From NCBI GenBank assembly GCA_903918195.1, contig CAIXDS010000189.1:24391-88390 (forward strand): 64,000 nucleotides of DNA, in the 5' to 3' direction. The notes under the pieces are model-generated. The model did not search any database and was not told the origin of the DNA. It was given only the letters and a program-made list of their open reading frames with translations. This stretch comes from an uncultured Acetobacteraceae bacterium. Lineage in GTDB: Bacteria > Pseudomonadota > Alphaproteobacteria > Acetobacterales > Acetobacteraceae. A program made the translations under genes and the position numbers. Each line of letters begins with the position of its first letter. Within the stretch, counting starts at the first letter, position 1. Of the stretch, positions 1 to 13,420 are shown in pieces.

Positions 1-179
1 GTGCCGTGCCCGGTCGGCCGGTACTCCACGCCGAGACCCATCGCCTCGTAGATCGCATCGGTGCCCTGGTCGAACAGCACCACATGGTAGGCCAGATTCA
101 TGTGGTCGTTGCTGTCGATCCACTCCGGGCGCACCGCGCCCTCGAAATCAGCAAAGGGCGCCGGAAAGGTCATGCGCAT
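1..179 (-). CDS. Thioesterase family protein, N-terminal part (cut by window edge)
   Basis: This is the first ~59 codons of a minus-strand gene that runs off the left edge. The visible protein begins [20 protein letters not shown] and continues with [23 protein letters not shown]. The D-x-N-x-H-M-N pattern followed by Y and F-D-x-G is typical of single hot-dog-fold acyl-CoA thioesterases of the 4-hydroxybenzoyl-CoA / carnitine-cluster type. Those enzymes hydrolyse an acyl-CoA thioester in the cytoplasm. The substrate cannot be told from this fragment. Start is at 179 or at the second ATG at 173; no strong Shine-Dalgarno sequence separates them. Confidence 0.7.
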   Translation of the reverse strand, partial: MRMTFPAPFADFEGAVRPEWIDSNDHMNLAYHVVLFDQGTDAIYEAMGLGVEYRPTGHG

Positions 180-246
180 TCCGAATGGGGTGCAGCGGCA
201 AGAGTCCTGCCGGGGTTCAGGGCAGCTCTCCGGCCATTCCGGTCAC

Positions 247-284
247 GAAAACCCCGCACCGCGCGGGCACGCGCGGTGCGGGGG
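247..284 (-). terminator. Rho-independent terminator of the DUF2076 gene
   Basis: A perfect 14-bp GC-rich stem (CCCCGCACCGCGCG and its complement) encloses a 4-nt loop. On the minus strand it is followed by TTTTCG. It lies 27 bases downstream of the stop codon of the minus-strand DUF2076 gene and upstream of the thioesterase gene, so it separates the two. Confidence 0.8.
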
Positions 285-310
285 AAACGCGGGAAAAGCC
301 ACCCGCGCGA

Positions 311-1159
311 TCAGGTCCAGTCGTCGCTGCTGCCGCTGCTGTCATCCGAGCTGGCGTCCGTCCATCCGCCGGTGTCGACGCTCTGGTCGCTGGTGTCCCA
401 GCCGCCCGCGTCGGGGGCCGGTTGCTGCCAGCCACCCTGGTCGGGCGCGCCCTTGTCGGCCCCGCCCGCATCATACGGGTCGGAAACCGGGGTCGCACCG
501 GAAGGCGCCGCCCAGGGGCTGGACGGGGCCACCGGGATGAACCCGGAGGCGGCGGAGTTCGCCGCGCTGGCCGCGTCGGTGTGGCTGCCGGAGAACAGGT
601 TCATCAGGGCGTTGCCGGCCACCATGCCGCCGGCGACGCCAGCCGCCGTGGTCAGGGCGCTACCCAGGAAACCGGAGCCACGCTGCTGGAACATGCCCGG
701 GCTGTAGCCCGGCGCGTATTGCGGCGGCGGCGGCGCGTATTGCGGCTGCCCATATTGCTGTGGCGGATATTGCGGCGGCGGTGGCGGCGCCTGACGCGAT
801 CCGCCGCCGAACAGGCCACCCAGGAAGCCGCGCGATTCCGGCTGCTGCTGGGGCGGCTGGCCCCAGGGCGAGGCGGCGGGCGTCGCGGCGGGCGACGACG
901 CAGCCTGGGCCTGCTGGCGGGCCTGCTGCAGGTCCCACTCCAGCTGCTGGATGCGGTTCTGCGCCGCCGCCAGCGCGTGCTCCTGCACGAACGCCGTCTG
1001 GGTGATGCGGTAGCGCGCCTCCGGGATGCGGGCGAACAGGTCGGCGATCAGAGCGTCCGCCTCCCGGTCGATCGGCGGCTGCGGCGGCGAACCGGCCGGC
1101 GGGGCGCCACCGACCCGCTGGATGAAACGGGTGATGAGGTCGCGTTCCTCGTTGGTCAT
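311..1159 (-). CDS. DUF2076 family protein
   Basis: The 282-aa protein starts [18 protein letters not shown], the usual beginning of DUF2076 proteins, and continues with an alpha-helical stretch rich in D, E and Q (residues ~30-90). A proline/glutamine/tyrosine-rich low-complexity part follows (~95-180, repeated QYAPPPP-like units), then a small hydrophobic glycine/alanine helix ([20 protein letters not shown], ~185-205) and an acidic Ser/Asp/Gly-rich tail ending SSDDWT. The layout is that of a periplasmic or membrane-attached envelope protein of unknown role. Start 1159 is chosen because GGAGAG lies 6-7 bases upstream; an upstream in-frame start at 1306 has no such site. It is divergent from glyQ. 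Confidence 0.85.
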   Translation of the reverse strand: MTNEERDLITRFIQRVGGAPPAGSPPQPPIDREADALIADLFARIPEARYRITQTAFVQEHALAAAQNRIQQLEWDLQQARQQAQAASSPAATPAASPWGQPPQQQPESRGFLGGLFGGGSRQAPPPPPQYPPQQYGQPQYAPPPPQYAPGYSPGMFQQRGSGFLGSALTTAAGVAGGMVAGNALMNLFSGSHTDAASAANSAASGFIPVAPSSPWAAPSGATPVSDPYDAGGADKGAPDQGGWQQPAPDAGGWDTSDQSVDTGGWTDASSDDSSGSSDDWT

Positions 1160-1387
1160 TTCGGTCTCTCCGAGGCTCCTGTATCCGAACCCTGGTGCAT
1201 CGTTGCGCCGGCGCGGGCCGCCGGCAACCGGGCATGTGGTCTGCCGCCATGGGGGCTTCAAGTTACACTCGCGACATACGGCCCGCATGTGACCATCCGT
1301 TTGCAACGCTGCTGCGGGGGCACGGCTTGTGACACTCCGGCCCCCCCCTTATGGTGCGCCGCCACACGACCGCCTGGCCGGGACGCA

Positions 1388-2278
1388 ATGGACACGAATA
1401 TACCTCTCCCCCCCGGCTCGGCCGCCCCGCCGAGCTTTCAGGATCTCATTCTGCGCCTGCACGCCTATTGGTCGGCGCAGGGCTGCCTGATCCTGCAACC
1501 CTACGATGTGGAGATGGGTGCGGGCACCTTCCATCCGGCGACGACCCTGCGCGCGCTGGGCAGCCGCCCCTGGGCCGCCGCCTATGTGCAGCCCAGCCGC
1601 CGCCCGAGCGATGGCCGCTACGGCGAGAACCCCAACCGCCTGCAGCACTACTACCAGTATCAGGTGATCGTGAAGCCGAGCCCGGCCGACGCCCAGGCGC
1701 TGCTGCTGGACAGCTACCGGGCGCTCGGCCTCGATCCGCTGCTGCACGATTTCCGCTTCGTCGAGGATGACTGGGAGAGCCCCACCCTGGGCGCCTGGGG
1801 CCTCGGCTGGGAAGTGTGGTGCGACGGCATGGAGGTGGGCCAGTTCACCTATTTCCAGCAGGTCGGCGGCATCGCCACCGACCTGCCCAGCTTCGAGATG
1901 ACCTATGGCCTCGAGCGGCTGGCCATGTACGTCCAGGACGTCGAGAACGTGTATGACCTCGACTTCAACGGCCACGGCGTGACCTACGGGGACGTGTTCC
2001 TGCGGGCCGAGCGCGAATACAGCGCCCATAATTTCGAGCGCGCCGACACCGCGATGCTGGCCCGCCATTTCGAGGATGCCGAGCGCGAATGCGGCGCCCT
2101 GCTGGCGCATCGCCTTGCCCTGCCGGCCTATGACCAGTGCATCAAGGCGAGCCATCTGTTCAACCTGCTGGACGCCCGCGGCGTCATCAGCGTGACCGAA
2201 CGCGCCGCCTATATCGGCCGCGTGCGCGCGCTGGCGAAGGGATGCTGCGAAACCTGGCTCGCCGGCGAGCAGGACTGA
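1388..2278 (+). CDS. glyQ: Glycine--tRNA ligase alpha subunit
   Basis: GlyQ is the catalytic alpha subunit of the bacterial alpha2beta2 glycyl-tRNA synthetase, which charges tRNA-Gly in the cytoplasm. The 296-aa length is normal for the family. Class II synthetase features are visible: [17 protein letters not shown] near the N terminus, then GAGTFHPAT, the motif-2 region [20 protein letters not shown], and [20 protein letters not shown]. The start at 1388 gives [10 protein letters not shown]; the frame is open far upstream but without family similarity. The gene lies 3 bases before glyS and is surely cotranscribed with it. Confidence 0.97.
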   Translation: MDTNIPLPPGSAAPPSFQDLILRLHAYWSAQGCLILQPYDVEMGAGTFHPATTLRALGSRPWAAAYVQPSRRPSDGRYGENPNRLQHYYQYQVIVKPSPADAQALLLDSYRALGLDPLLHDFRFVEDDWESPTLGAWGLGWEVWCDGMEVGQFTYFQQVGGIATDLPSFEMTYGLERLAMYVQDVENVYDLDFNGHGVTYGDVFLRAEREYSAHNFERADTAMLARHFEDAERECGALLAHRLALPAYDQCIKASHLFNLLDARGVISVTERAAYIGRVRALAKGCCETWLAGEQD

Positions 2279-2281
2279 CCC

Positions 2282-4492
2282 ATGCCTGAGCTTTTTCTCG
2301 AACTGTTCAGCGAAGAAATTCCGGCGCGCATGCAGGCGCGGGCGGCCGAGGATTTGTCCCGGCTGGCCGGCGAGGCGCTGGCGCCGCTGGCCCCCTCCGA
2401 CATCCGCACCTTCTCCGGCCCGCGCCGCATCGCCCTGGCGGCGACCGTTGCCCGCGGCGTGGCCGAAACCCGCAGCAGCGAGCGCGGCCCGCGCCGCAAC
2501 GCCCCCGAACAGGCGCTCGCCGGCTTCCTGCGCAAGCACGCCGCCACGCCCGAACAGTTGCGCGAGGAAGGCGAATTTTTTGTCCTCGACCGGGTAGTGC
2601 CCGGCATCGCCGCTTCCGACCTGATCGCGCGGGAGGCGCCCGGTCTGCTGCGCCGCTTCCCCTGGCCGAAATCGATGCGCTGGGGCGGCACCAGCGCGTT
2701 CGCCTGGGTGCGCCCGCTGCGCCGCATCCTGTGCATTCTGGACGGCGAAACGGTGCCGTTCGACCTGCGCGACGGCGGCGATGACGGGCACGGTCTGGCC
2801 AGCGGCAACCTGACCGAGGGCCACCGTTTCCTCGCCCCCGGCGCCTTCTCCGCCGGCTCCTGCGCCGAATGGCGCGAGGCGCTGCGCGACAAATTCGTCA
2901 TCGTGGACGCCGCCGAGCGCCGCCGGTTGATCTGGGACGGCGTGACCCGGCTGGCCGCCGGGCGCGGCCTGACCGTGGTGGAGGATGCGGGCCTGCTGGA
3001 CGAGGTGGCCGGGCTGGTGGAATGGCCGGTGCCGCTGCTGGGCGCCATCGATGCCGCCTACATGGACCTGCCGGCCGAGGTGCTGCAGGTGTCGATGCGA
3101 GTCAACCAGCGCTATTTTGCGCTGCGCGACTCGGACGGCAACGCGGCGCCGTTCTTCGCGTTCGTGGCCAATGTGATCGCCACGGATGGCGGGCGAACGA
3201 TCGTCGCCGGTAACGAGCGGGTGCTGCGCGCGCGGTTTGCCGATGCGCGGCATTTCTGGGACCTTGATCGCACGGTCCGGCTCGAAGACCGGGTTGCGGC
3301 GCTGGACAAGGTGACCTTCCACGCGAAGCTTGGGAGTCAGGGTGAGCGGGTGCAGCGGATCGTCCGCCTGGCGGGCGCGCTGGCTCCCGTTGTCGGCGCC
3401 GATACGGAAAAGGCAAAGCGAGCGGCGCTTCTGAGCAAGACCGACTTGGCCTCCGGCATGGTTGCCGAGTTCCCCGAACTGCAGGGCATTATGGGTCGGT
3501 ATTATGCATTGAACGACGGCGAGGACCCGGACGTGGCCTATGCCATCCGCGACCATTATGCCCCTAGGGGCACCGGCGACGGGGTTCCTGCGCGCCCGGT
3601 CAGCATCGCCGTCGCGCTCGCCGACAAGTTGGATCTACTTGCTGGTTTCTTCTGCATCGACGAAAAGCCCACCGGCTCGGGCGACCCGTACGCGTTACGC
3701 CGGGCAGCGCTCGGTATTATCCGGATCGTGCGTGATAATCGGTTGCGATTGCCGCTATTGAATAGGCTCAACGAAGCTGTAGAGGCATCGCTGGAAGCGT
3801 ATCGGAAGACCCTCTTGGAGCCATTTAAGGATTCTTGGCTTGCCGATGTCGTCACCGAACTTACCACCAACTTGTCGCACCCTCCAAGGCGTCCCTGGGA
3901 ACAGGAAGCTGACTCTTTTTGGCTTCAACACGTAGTACGGAACCGAATCCAGAGTTCTCGCGATATTGCCTCCGACCTCCTGGCCTTCCTCGCCGAACGC
4001 CTGCGCATCCAACTCCGCGCCGAGGGCGCCCGCCACGACGTGCTGGCCGCCGTTCTCGGCACCGGGCTGGACGATGATTTTGTCCGCGTGCTCGCCCGCA
4101 CGGACGCCGTGGCGGCGCTGCTCGGCACCGACACCGGCAACAGCCTGCTCACCGCCTACCGCCGCGCCGCCAACATTCTCCGCATCGAGGAGAAGAAGGA
4201 CGGCCCGCATGACGGCCCCATCGACCCCGCACTGCTGTCCCTGCGCGATGAACGAAACCTCGCCCGCGTGCTCGACCAGGTCGAACCCGACATCGCCGCG
4301 GCGATTCGCGACGAAAAATACACCGAAGCCATGTCCGGCCTTGCCGCCCTGCGCGCCCCGCTGGATGGTTTCTTTGAATATGTGACGGTAAACGATCCAT
4401 TGCCGGAATTACGCCGCAATCGTCTGCGCCTGCTCGCCCGCGTCCGCGCCGCCATGAATCTGGCGGCCGATTTCTCACGTATCGACGGATAG
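2282..4492 (+). CDS. glyS: Glycine--tRNA ligase beta subunit
   Basis: This is the 736-aa beta subunit of glycyl-tRNA synthetase, which binds tRNA-Gly. It begins MPELFLELFSEEIPARMQARA, the standard start of GlyS, and ends with the C-terminal DALR-type anticodon-binding region (FFEYVTVNDPLPELRRNRL). It is about 45 residues longer than the E. coli protein. The extra length lies at roughly residues 495-565, before LLAFLAERLRIQLRAEGARHDV. From about 3380 to 3960 the codon choice and GC differ clearly from the rest of the gene: many A/T-ending codons such as TTATGCATTGAACG and GATAATCGG. Upstream and downstream parts are GC-rich as usual. The frame stays open throughout, so the gene should be functional; the mosaic look suggests gene conversion with a lower-GC relative. 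Confidence 0.95.
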   Translation: MPELFLELFSEEIPARMQARAAEDLSRLAGEALAPLAPSDIRTFSGPRRIALAATVARGVAETRSSERGPRRNAPEQALAGFLRKHAATPEQLREEGEFFVLDRVVPGIAASDLIAREAPGLLRRFPWPKSMRWGGTSAFAWVRPLRRILCILDGETVPFDLRDGGDDGHGLASGNLTEGHRFLAPGAFSAGSCAEWREALRDKFVIVDAAERRRLIWDGVTRLAAGRGLTVVEDAGLLDEVAGLVEWPVPLLGAIDAAYMDLPAEVLQVSMRVNQRYFALRDSDGNAAPFFAFVANVIATDGGRTIVAGNERVLRARFADARHFWDLDRTVRLEDRVAALDKVTFHAKLGSQGERVQRIVRLAGALAPVVGADTEKAKRAALLSKTDLASGMVAEFPELQGIMGRYYALNDGEDPDVAYAIRDHYAPRGTGDGVPARPVSIAVALADKLDLLAGFFCIDEKPTGSGDPYALRRAALGIIRIVRDNRLRLPLLNRLNEAVEASLEAYRKTLLEPFKDSWLADVVTELTTNLSHPPRRPWEQEADSFWLQHVVRNRIQSSRDIASDLLAFLAERLRIQLRAEGARHDVLAAVLGTGLDDDFVRVLARTDAVAALLGTDTGNSLLTAYRRAANILRIEEKKDGPHDGPIDPALLSLRDERNLARVLDQVEPDIAAAIRDEKYTEAMSGLAALRAPLDGFFEYVTVNDPLPELRRNRLRLLARVRAAMNLAADFSRIDG

Positions 4493-4511
4493 AATAGGAG
4501 CCTGAACCGCC

Positions 4512-7181
<2,670 letters not shown>

Positions 7182-7213
7182 ACAGAGCGAACGGCTGAGC
7201 GGGGAGAAGGGCG

Positions 7214-8188
7214 ATGCTGCTGGTGGCGGCGACAAGGTTGCTGAATGAGGATGACATCCTTGAGGCGTTCGTGCGCCACCACGCCCGCCTGGTCGATCAT
7301 TTCATCTTCCTCGACAACGGCAGCGCCGACCGCTCGCTCGCCATCCTGCAGGCGCTGCAGGCCGAGGGCGTGAAGCTCACCGTGCTGCAGACCCGGGCGG
7401 CGCACAGCGCCGAGGCTCCCGTGCTGACCGGGCTGTTCCGTCTGGCGGCGGGCATGGGGGCGGACTGGGTGCTGATGCTGGACTGCGACGAGTTCGTCGA
7501 CGAGCGCGGCGAAGCGGGCCGCCTGCGGGCACAGCTGGCCGGGCTGCCGCCCGAGCAGGGCGTGCTCGCCCTCAACACCACCACCTACCACCCGACGCCG
7601 GATGACGACGCCACCGACCTGCTGGTGCCGCGGCGTATCCGCTGGCGGGACCCGAAGCCGGAGGACAATCCCAAGGTCATCGTGCGCGGGCCGCTCGCCG
7701 CGCAGAAGATCGGCATCGGACCGGGCAGCCACGCTGCCACCCGCGACGGCCAGAACCTGCCCGGGCCGGTTGCCGCCAACCTGGGACTGGCCCATTTCCC
7801 ACGCCGCTCGCCCTGGCAGCTGGTGGCCAAGCACCTGACCGGCCGCCTCAAGGTGATCGCCGCCGGCCAGGGCCTGGCCGCGGGCAACATCAATTTTCAC
7901 TATACCGCTGAGTTCGAGACGATCCGCAGCGATCCCGCCGCGCTGCTGCGCAACCCCGAGTTCCTGTCACGGGGATGGGCGCCGGCGGGCCTCATCGATG
8001 ATCCGATCGACTACCAGGGCGGTGAGTTGCGGCACACCGTGCCGGGCGACCCGGCGATGAAGGCGATCGCCGGACTGGCTGCGTACGGCGACGCACTGGC
8101 GAAACAGCATGCACTGCTGCTCGACACCAACGAGGGCGCGCGGCTGCAGATGCACAACCTGTCGCTGACCTGGACCCAGGTGGCGTGA
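7214..8188 (+). CDS. Glycosyltransferase family 2-like protein (Glyco_tranf_2_4 type)
   Basis: The 324-aa protein starts MLLVAATRLLNEDDILEAFVRHH. It contains the pattern RLLNE-D-I-LEAFVRHHARLVDHFIFLDNGSADRS, followed by DWVLMLDCDEFVDE. The FLDNGS-DRS segment and the DxDEF metal-binding motif are typical of GT-A glycosyltransferases of the Glyco_tranf_2_4 family, which transfer sugars from nucleotide-sugar donors, usually in surface polysaccharide synthesis. No signal peptide or membrane helix is seen. Donor and acceptor are unknown. It has a good ribosome-binding site (GGGGAGAAGG) and lies 32 bases after ppdK. Confidence 0.8.
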   Translation: MLLVAATRLLNEDDILEAFVRHHARLVDHFIFLDNGSADRSLAILQALQAEGVKLTVLQTRAAHSAEAPVLTGLFRLAAGMGADWVLMLDCDEFVDERGEAGRLRAQLAGLPPEQGVLALNTTTYHPTPDDDATDLLVPRRIRWRDPKPEDNPKVIVRGPLAAQKIGIGPGSHAATRDGQNLPGPVAANLGLAHFPRRSPWQLVAKHLTGRLKVIAAGQGLAAGNINFHYTAEFETIRSDPAALLRNPEFLSRGWAPAGLIDDPIDYQGGELRHTVPGDPAMKAIAGLAAYGDALAKQHALLLDTNEGARLQMHNLSLTWTQVA

Positions 8189-8236
8189 GCCGGAGTCCGT
8201 TCCCCCCATTGCCTGCCCGTCAGGAGTCGATGCCCG

Positions 8237-8626
8237 ATGCCTCTTCGTCTTGCCCTGTTCGCCGCCTTCCTGCTGCTGGCCGGCCCTCTGCTTGCGGGCA
8301 GCGCCCAGGCGCAGATCAATCCGTTCAAGGGCCGTAACGGCGCCCCGCGGCTTGCCGATTCGGATGTGGCGCTGCTCGACCAATCCGCCCAGAAGCTGCT
8401 CGTTGACCCGGCACCGTCCCCCGGCGCCACCGAGATCTGGCAGAACGATGCCACCGGCGCCGGCGGCACGGTCGCCTATCTCGGCCCGAGCAACCGCACG
8501 GTCCAGGGCACGAAATACGCCTGCCGCCGCCTGAAATACGTGGTCACGCTGAAAGACCGCCCGACCCCGCGCTCCCTCCGCGCCGCCTGGTGCCACCTGC
8601 CCGACGGGACCTGGAAACTGAACTGA
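8237..8626 (+). CDS. Small secreted protein with surface-antigen (RT0821/Lpp0805-like) domain
   Basis: The 129-aa product has a clear Sec signal peptide (basic N terminus, LALFAAFLLLAGPLLAG, cleavage likely after SAQA). The mature part contains LLDQSAQKLL, then GATEIWQNDATGAGGTVAYLGP and CRRLKYVV...AAWCHLPDGTWKL. The W-x-N-x-x-[ST]-G-x-x-G pattern with two cysteines and a final DG-x-W resembles the C-terminal domain of Rickettsia/Legionella RT0821/Lpp0805 surface proteins. It is probably periplasmic or outer-membrane associated. It occupies the place before secD where many relatives carry yajC. Confidence 0.7.
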   Translation: MPLRLALFAAFLLLAGPLLAGSAQAQINPFKGRNGAPRLADSDVALLDQSAQKLLVDPAPSPGATEIWQNDATGAGGTVAYLGPSNRTVQGTKYACRRLKYVVTLKDRPTPRSLRAAWCHLPDGTWKLN

Positions 8627-8771
8627 CCGGAACGGCCGGAGCGGGCATGGCCAGGGGCTTAGACCCGGCGTTCCTTTCACCCGCGTTACGCCCGCGTTTG
8701 CCCCCGCCCGGGATTGCCGCTATCCAGCGGCGCCCATTCCCCCACCGATCCCCGGGAGCTGCCGAGCCGCC

Positions 8772-10352
<1,581 letters not shown>

Positions 10353-10364
10353 GGAGCCATTCCC

Positions 10365-11345
10365 ATGTCCCTCCGCACCCTGCTCCGCCCGCTGCTGCGC
10401 CCGATGCTGCGGATCGTGCCGGACAACACGCGCATCCACTTCATGCGCGGCCGCTACCTCGGCCTGATGACCTCGGCGATCCTGTCCACCGCCTCGGTGA
10501 TACTGTTCTTCTATCCCGGGCTGAACCTCGGCATCGACTTCGCCGGCGGCATCGTCATGGAGGCCCGCACCCCGGGACCGGCCGACTTCACCAAGTTGCG
10601 GCTCGCGATGGCGGCCGAGGGCGTGCGCCAATCCGGGGTGCAGCGCTTCGGCGACGAAAGCTCGGTGGCGGTGCGGCTGGAAGCCCAGCCGACCGAGGCC
10701 GGCACCCAGCAGATGGTGGCCAAGGTGCGTGCGGCGCTCGAACAGGCCCAGCCCGGCACCCGCGTGGTGCGCACCGACGCGGTCGGCGCCTCGGTCTCGG
10801 CCGAGCTGTTCCAGAAGGGCATGCTGGCGCTCGGCATCAGCATGCTGATGATCCTGTTCTACATCTGGTTCCGCTTCGAATGGCAGTTCGCGGTCGGCGC
10901 CGTGGTGACGCTCATCCTGGACGTGACCAAGGCAATCGGCTTCCTGGCGCTGACCCGGTTTGAATTCGACCTGGTGATGATCGGCGCGATCCTCACCATC
11001 CTCGGCTATTCCACCAACGACAAGGTGGTGGTGTACGACCGGATGCGGGAAAATCTCCGCAAATACAAAACGATGCCGCTGCGCGACCTGATCGACCTGT
11101 CGATCAACGAGACGCTGAACCGAACCCTGGGCACCTCGATGACGGTGTTCCTCGCCGCCCTGCCGCTGGCGCTGTTCGGCGGGTCGGCGCTGTCGGGCTT
11201 CGCCTGGGTGATGCTGTTCGGCATCGTCGTCGGCACCTCGTCGTCGATCTTCATCGCCGCCCCCATCCTGCTGTTCCTGGGCGAGAACCGGCTGCGGCGT
11301 GACACCGCGGCGCCGGGCAAGCCGGCGGCCAAAGCGCCGGCGTAA
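10365..11345 (+). CDS. secF: Protein translocase subunit SecF
   Basis: SecF is the partner of SecD in the inner membrane. The 326-aa protein has an N-terminal helix followed by LNLGIDFAGGIVMEA (conserved G-DF-GG motif), a short periplasmic domain, and the C-terminal five-helix bundle with GYSTNDKVVVYDRMRENLR, typical of SecF. It ends in a short cytoplasmic Lys/Ala-rich tail. The 12-base gap after secD and the strong gene pairing indicate an operon. Confidence 0.97.
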   Translation: MSLRTLLRPLLRPMLRIVPDNTRIHFMRGRYLGLMTSAILSTASVILFFYPGLNLGIDFAGGIVMEARTPGPADFTKLRLAMAAEGVRQSGVQRFGDESSVAVRLEAQPTEAGTQQMVAKVRAALEQAQPGTRVVRTDAVGASVSAELFQKGMLALGISMLMILFYIWFRFEWQFAVGAVVTLILDVTKAIGFLALTRFEFDLVMIGAILTILGYSTNDKVVVYDRMRENLRKYKTMPLRDLIDLSINETLNRTLGTSMTVFLAALPLALFGGSALSGFAWVMLFGIVVGTSSSIFIAAPILLFLGENRLRRDTAAPGKPAAKAPA

Positions 11346-11384
11346 TCCGCCACCGCGCATCTGACACGGCAGGCACCGGGCGGC

Positions 11385-12560
11385 ATGACCGGATCGAACC
11401 AGACGGGCGCAGCTCCGGCCGTGCTGCTGCTCAGCCGCAGCGCGCGCTGGATCGAATCCGTCCGCACCCAGGCAGCGGCGCTGCAGGTGGCGCGGCTGCT
11501 GACGGTCAGCGATGCCCGGGATGCGGTGGCGCTGCTATGCTGCGGCGAACGGTTCTCGCATCTGCTGATCCATCCCCCCGCGGCCGGCCTGTTGCTGCCC
11601 GACCTGATCGGGCTGACCAGCGGCGAGGCCGAATCAGGAATCGCCGCCGTGCTGCTGGGCGCGGACGGCGCGGCGGCGCAGCGTCTGCCCGGTGGCGGGC
11701 GGGCCATGGTGGTGCCGCAGCCCGACGGCGCCTGGCTCGGCCGGGCGCTGACGCGCCAACCGGTGCCGCCACCCGACTCGGTACAGCTGCCGCTGGACGA
11801 TCTGCTTGCCGCGCTGGCGGCCGGGCGGTTGCAGACCCGCTATCAGCCGGTGGTGCGGCTGGCCGACGGCGTGCCGATCGGTCTGGAGGTGCTGGCACGG
11901 CTGGAGCATCCGACCCTCGGCACGCTGCCGCCGGACTGCTTCGTGCCGCAGATCGAGGCCGCCGGCTTCGCCGCCCACCTGGCCGCGGTGGTCGCGCGCC
12001 GGGCCTTCGCGGAATGGGGCGGCGACGCATTGCTGCGGCTGGAACTGCGGCTGGCGGTGAACCTGCCGCTCGACGTGCTGCTGCTGCCCGGCGCCACCGA
12101 ACGCCTGGAAGCCTGGCGCGAGGAGGCGGGAATCGATCCGGGGCGGATCGTTGTGGAGCTGACCGAAACCCATCCGATCGGCCGGCCGGAGCTGCTGCTT
12201 CCGCCGATGGAACGGCTGCGCGCAGCCGGGTACCGGCTCGCGATCGACGATGTCGGGCCGGACATGCGCGATTACCAGAACCTGATCGACCTGCCGTTCA
12301 GCGCCATGAAGCTCGACAAGGCGGTGGTGTGCGACAGCGCGCAATCGCCGGCGGCGCAGCTATTTCTGCAACGCGCCATCGCCGCGGCGCGGGCGGCGGG
12401 AATGATGGTGATCGCCGAGGGGGTCGAGCACCACGCCACCTGGGCGCGCATGGCAGCCCTCGGCGTCGATGCCGCGCAGGGCTTCCTGATCGCCCGCCCG
12501 CTGACGGCGGCCGCCACCGGCATCTGGCACGCCTCCTGGCCACGCCGGTCGGTGGCATGA
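11385..12560 (+). CDS. EAL-domain protein, probable cyclic-di-GMP phosphodiesterase
   Basis: The 391-aa protein has an N-terminal ~120-residue part that looks like a degenerate receiver-like domain (AVLLLSRSARWIESVRTQA...) and a C-terminal EAL domain from about residue 140. The signature is EVL instead of EAL (residues 168-170). The remaining catalytic positions are present: LAVNLPLDVL (Asn), VVELTETHP (Glu), AIDDVG (Asp-Asp), MKLDKAVV (Lys) and EGVEHHATW...AQGFLIARPL. It is therefore likely to bind and hydrolyse c-di-GMP, although DDVG replaces the usual DDFG and could lower activity. It has no membrane helices. The stop overlaps the start of the EcsC gene by ATGA. Confidence 0.85.
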   Translation: MTGSNQTGAAPAVLLLSRSARWIESVRTQAAALQVARLLTVSDARDAVALLCCGERFSHLLIHPPAAGLLLPDLIGLTSGEAESGIAAVLLGADGAAAQRLPGGGRAMVVPQPDGAWLGRALTRQPVPPPDSVQLPLDDLLAALAAGRLQTRYQPVVRLADGVPIGLEVLARLEHPTLGTLPPDCFVPQIEAAGFAAHLAAVVARRAFAEWGGDALLRLELRLAVNLPLDVLLLPGATERLEAWREEAGIDPGRIVVELTETHPIGRPELLLPPMERLRAAGYRLAIDDVGPDMRDYQNLIDLPFSAMKLDKAVVCDSAQSPAAQLFLQRAIAAARAAGMMVIAEGVEHHATWARMAALGVDAAQGFLIARPLTAAATGIWHASWPRRSVA

Positions 12561-13339
12561 CCCCGCCCGGCAGCAACGCCTGCGCCGGGTTCGACGCGGC
12601 GGAGCAGGCCCTGCTGGGCGAACTGGCGGACCGCTATCTGGTGGCGCGCGGCGGCTTTACCGCCTTCCTGGAATGGGCCGGTCAATACGCCGAGCGGGGC
12701 CTCGCCTTCCTGCCGCCGGAGTGGCGGGAAGCGCTGCACGCACGGGCGCGCGCGGCGCTGGCTTGGGCCTGGCAGCGCGCGACGACCGGCATGGACCGGC
12801 CGCCAACCGGACGGGCGGCACCAGCGCGGCTCTACCGCCTGCTCGCCGCCGGCTCGGGCGCGGTGACCGGAGCGGCCGGGCTGCCCGGCGTGCTGGCCGA
12901 CCTGCCAACCTCGACCCTGCTGGTGCTGCGCTCGCTGGCGGCGATCGCCCGGGCACGCGGGTTGAACATCCGCGCCGCCGACGTGCAGACGGCCTGCCTG
13001 GAAGCCTTCACCTTCGGCGGCCCGACCGACGAGGACGACGATGCCGACCTCGCCTTCTGGTCAGCGCGGGCGGCCGTGCCGGTACTGGCGGATATGCTGC
13101 CCCAGGTGGCGGCGCGGCTCTCCGCACGGCTCGCGCTGATGCTGCCGGCCCGCGCGGTGCCGCTGGTGGCAGTGGCGGCGAGCGCCGGCGTGAACTGGCA
13201 GTTCGCCGGGTTTTTCCAGGAGGTCGGCGACATCCTGCTCGCCTTGCTGCCGCTGGAACGGCTGCACGGGCGGACGCGGGTGCGGGCCTGCTTTGAGGCT
13301 ATGGTGCGGGAGCGGCGGGGGCTGTTTCCTGGCCGGTAG
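12557..13339 (+). CDS. EcsC family protein
   Basis: The 260-aa product shows the pattern of EcsC proteins: a helical N-terminal part (FTAFLEWAGQYAERGLAFLPPEWR), then RLLAAGSGAVTGAAGLPGVLADLPTSTLLVLRSLAAIARARG with a hydrophobic segment, and the C-terminal VPLVAVAASAGVNWQFAGFFQEVGDI region. The family is named from the Bacillus ecs operon and its biochemical role is not settled. Its start is fixed by a 4-base ATGA overlap with the upstream EAL gene, which suggests translational coupling. A palindromic repeat begins directly after its stop. Confidence 0.8.
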   Translation: MTPPGSNACAGFDAAEQALLGELADRYLVARGGFTAFLEWAGQYAERGLAFLPPEWREALHARARAALAWAWQRATTGMDRPPTGRAAPARLYRLLAAGSGAVTGAAGLPGVLADLPTSTLLVLRSLAAIARARGLNIRAADVQTACLEAFTFGGPTDEDDDADLAFWSARAAVPVLADMLPQVAARLSARLALMLPARAVPLVAVAASAGVNWQFAGFFQEVGDILLALLPLERLHGRTRVRACFEAMVRERRGLFPGR

Positions 13340-13341
13340 CA

Positions 13342-13420
13342 TGCCGGGGCGCTGCCCCGGACCCCGCCAGGGGCTTTGCCCCTGGACCCCACCAAGGGCG
13401 AAGCCCTTGGAACCCTTTGG
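13342..13420 (+). repeat. Triple-hairpin palindromic repeat after the EcsC gene
   Basis: Three consecutive short hairpins lie directly behind the stop codon: CCGGGGC-n-GCCCCGG, CCAGGGGC-ttt-GCCCCTGG and CCAAGGGC-gaa-GCCCTTGG. This is the same element class as at 20701, 30649, 33975, 41570 and 63868, in the same orientation relative to the upstream gene. It probably acts as a terminator or mRNA-stabilising element. Confidence 0.75.

Noticed and set aside
185..1387. A 697-aa version of glyQ starting at 185
   Set aside because: The upstream 401 codons lie opposite the DUF2076 gene and are Arg/Gly-rich shadow sequence; ATG 1388 gives the normal GlyQ.
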